Positions 63,787 through 64,000 of a DNA stretch of 64,000 nt are shown here, piece by piece. This DNA comes from JBBRCX01 sp038204465. GTDB taxonomy: Bacteria > Planctomycetota > Phycisphaerae > Tepidisphaerales > Tepidisphaeraceae. Below the pieces are notes generated by a model. The model made no database searches, was not told the DNA's origin, and worked only from the letters and a program-made list of their open reading frames with translations. The stretch's first letter is position 1; each line of letters begins with the position of its first letter. The stretch spans positions 1 through 64,000 of the forward strand of contig JBBRCX010000004.1 of NCBI GenBank assembly GCA_038204465.1, read 5' to 3'. Both the position numbers and the translations under genes were made by a program.

Positions 63787-64000
63787 TCACACCCCCGACA
63801 ATTCCGCCTGCTGCGCCGCCGCCTTCTGCACTTCCTTGTCCCATGTTCCGGCGATCTTCGTGCCGTACTCGCGCTGGCCGCCGGTCGCTTTGGGGCCGGT
63901 CAGATAGGGGCGGTAATCGCGATCGTCGGCGATGAGGTCGTCCTTGGCGTAGTCGGCGTGGAGGAAGTGAAAGGCGACCCCGGCGCGTTCATTGTTGGTC
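63787..64000 (-). CDS. Phytanoyl-CoA dioxygenase (PhyH)-like protein, C-terminal fragment
   Basis: The 70 visible residues read NNERAGVAFHFLHADYAKDD, then RPYLTGP and REYGTKIAG, and end in an Ala/Gln-rich helix. The segment with Asn-x-x-x-Arg followed by a beta strand and RPYLTG resembles the end of iron/2-oxoglutarate dioxygenases of the PhyH family; the iron ligands lie beyond the window edge. The assignment rests on this short end only. Confidence 0.5.
   Translation of the reverse strand, partial: TNNERAGVAFHFLHADYAKDDLIADDRDYRPYLTGPKATGGQREYGTKIAGTWDKEVQKAAAQQAELSGV

Overview
The window is high-GC bacterial chromosome, most likely from a planctomycete, probably of the Phycisphaerae/Tepidisphaera side. 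The pointers are an LpxC-FabZ fusion next to lpxA, a PEP-CTERM protein, a secreted protein with an LEPR-XLL-like N-terminus, adjacent cohesin and dockerin proteins, an E3 subunit with its own lipoyl domain, and a FabZ-ACP-FabF-FabF cluster. I see no insertion sequences, phage genes, CRISPR arrays, rRNA or tRNA genes. The lineage is an inference from gene content.

Layout: 1-2.4 kb holds a PadR fragment, a long leader and rpsL - 34-aa membrane protein - rpsG. 2.4-8.4 kb holds dapF, a phospholipase D/cardiolipin synthase, mrp, an RtcB-like ligase and a Cys-rich unknown. 8.4-13.2 kb is a reverse-strand operon with two ketosynthases, two hotdog dehydratases and an unusually long acyl carrier protein. 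13.4-17.1 kb is a four-gene operon with an ECF sigma factor, a membrane-anchored dockerin, a cohesin protein and a VIT/VWA lipoprotein. 17.3-22.6 kb holds a peptidase remnant, two paralogous membrane proteins, rplU and two pseudo-receiver proteins, one with GGDEF. 22.7-29.7 kb holds gap and a complete pyruvate dehydrogenase cluster. 29.7-42.5 kb is housekeeping and miscellaneous: trpC, CPBP protease, tyrS, csbD, CBS protein, der, phosphoesterase, LOG-family protein, oxidoreductase, EamA, nuoD and a TrkA-N protein. 42.5-55.4 kb holds lpxA, lpxC-fabZ, PEP-CTERM, a ceramidase-like protein, two large paralogous membrane proteins, a GH63-like glycosidase and coaB. 55.4-57.1 kb is non-coding and looks like a very large structured RNA ending at a terminator. 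57.1-64 kb holds a MATE pump, ileS, purN, an acylphosphatase, an ABC permease and a partial PhyH-like gene.

Most striking: (1) a roughly 1.3-kb structured RNA candidate between coaB and the MATE gene; (2) three dispersed copies of a leader made of a strong promoter, a boxA-like antitermination site and three 10-bp AAAGCCC repeats, placed before rpsL, the ketosynthase operon and an oxidoreductase gene; (3) the ketosynthase operon, which pairs a complete with a degenerate ketosynthase and a complete with a degenerate dehydratase; (4) an ECF sigma operon whose membrane partner carries a dockerin outside the cell, next to a cohesin gene; (5) many -10 boxes 6-7 bases before start codons, implying leaderless mRNAs; (6) a family of GTAGCACGGGCG palindromes at gene ends.
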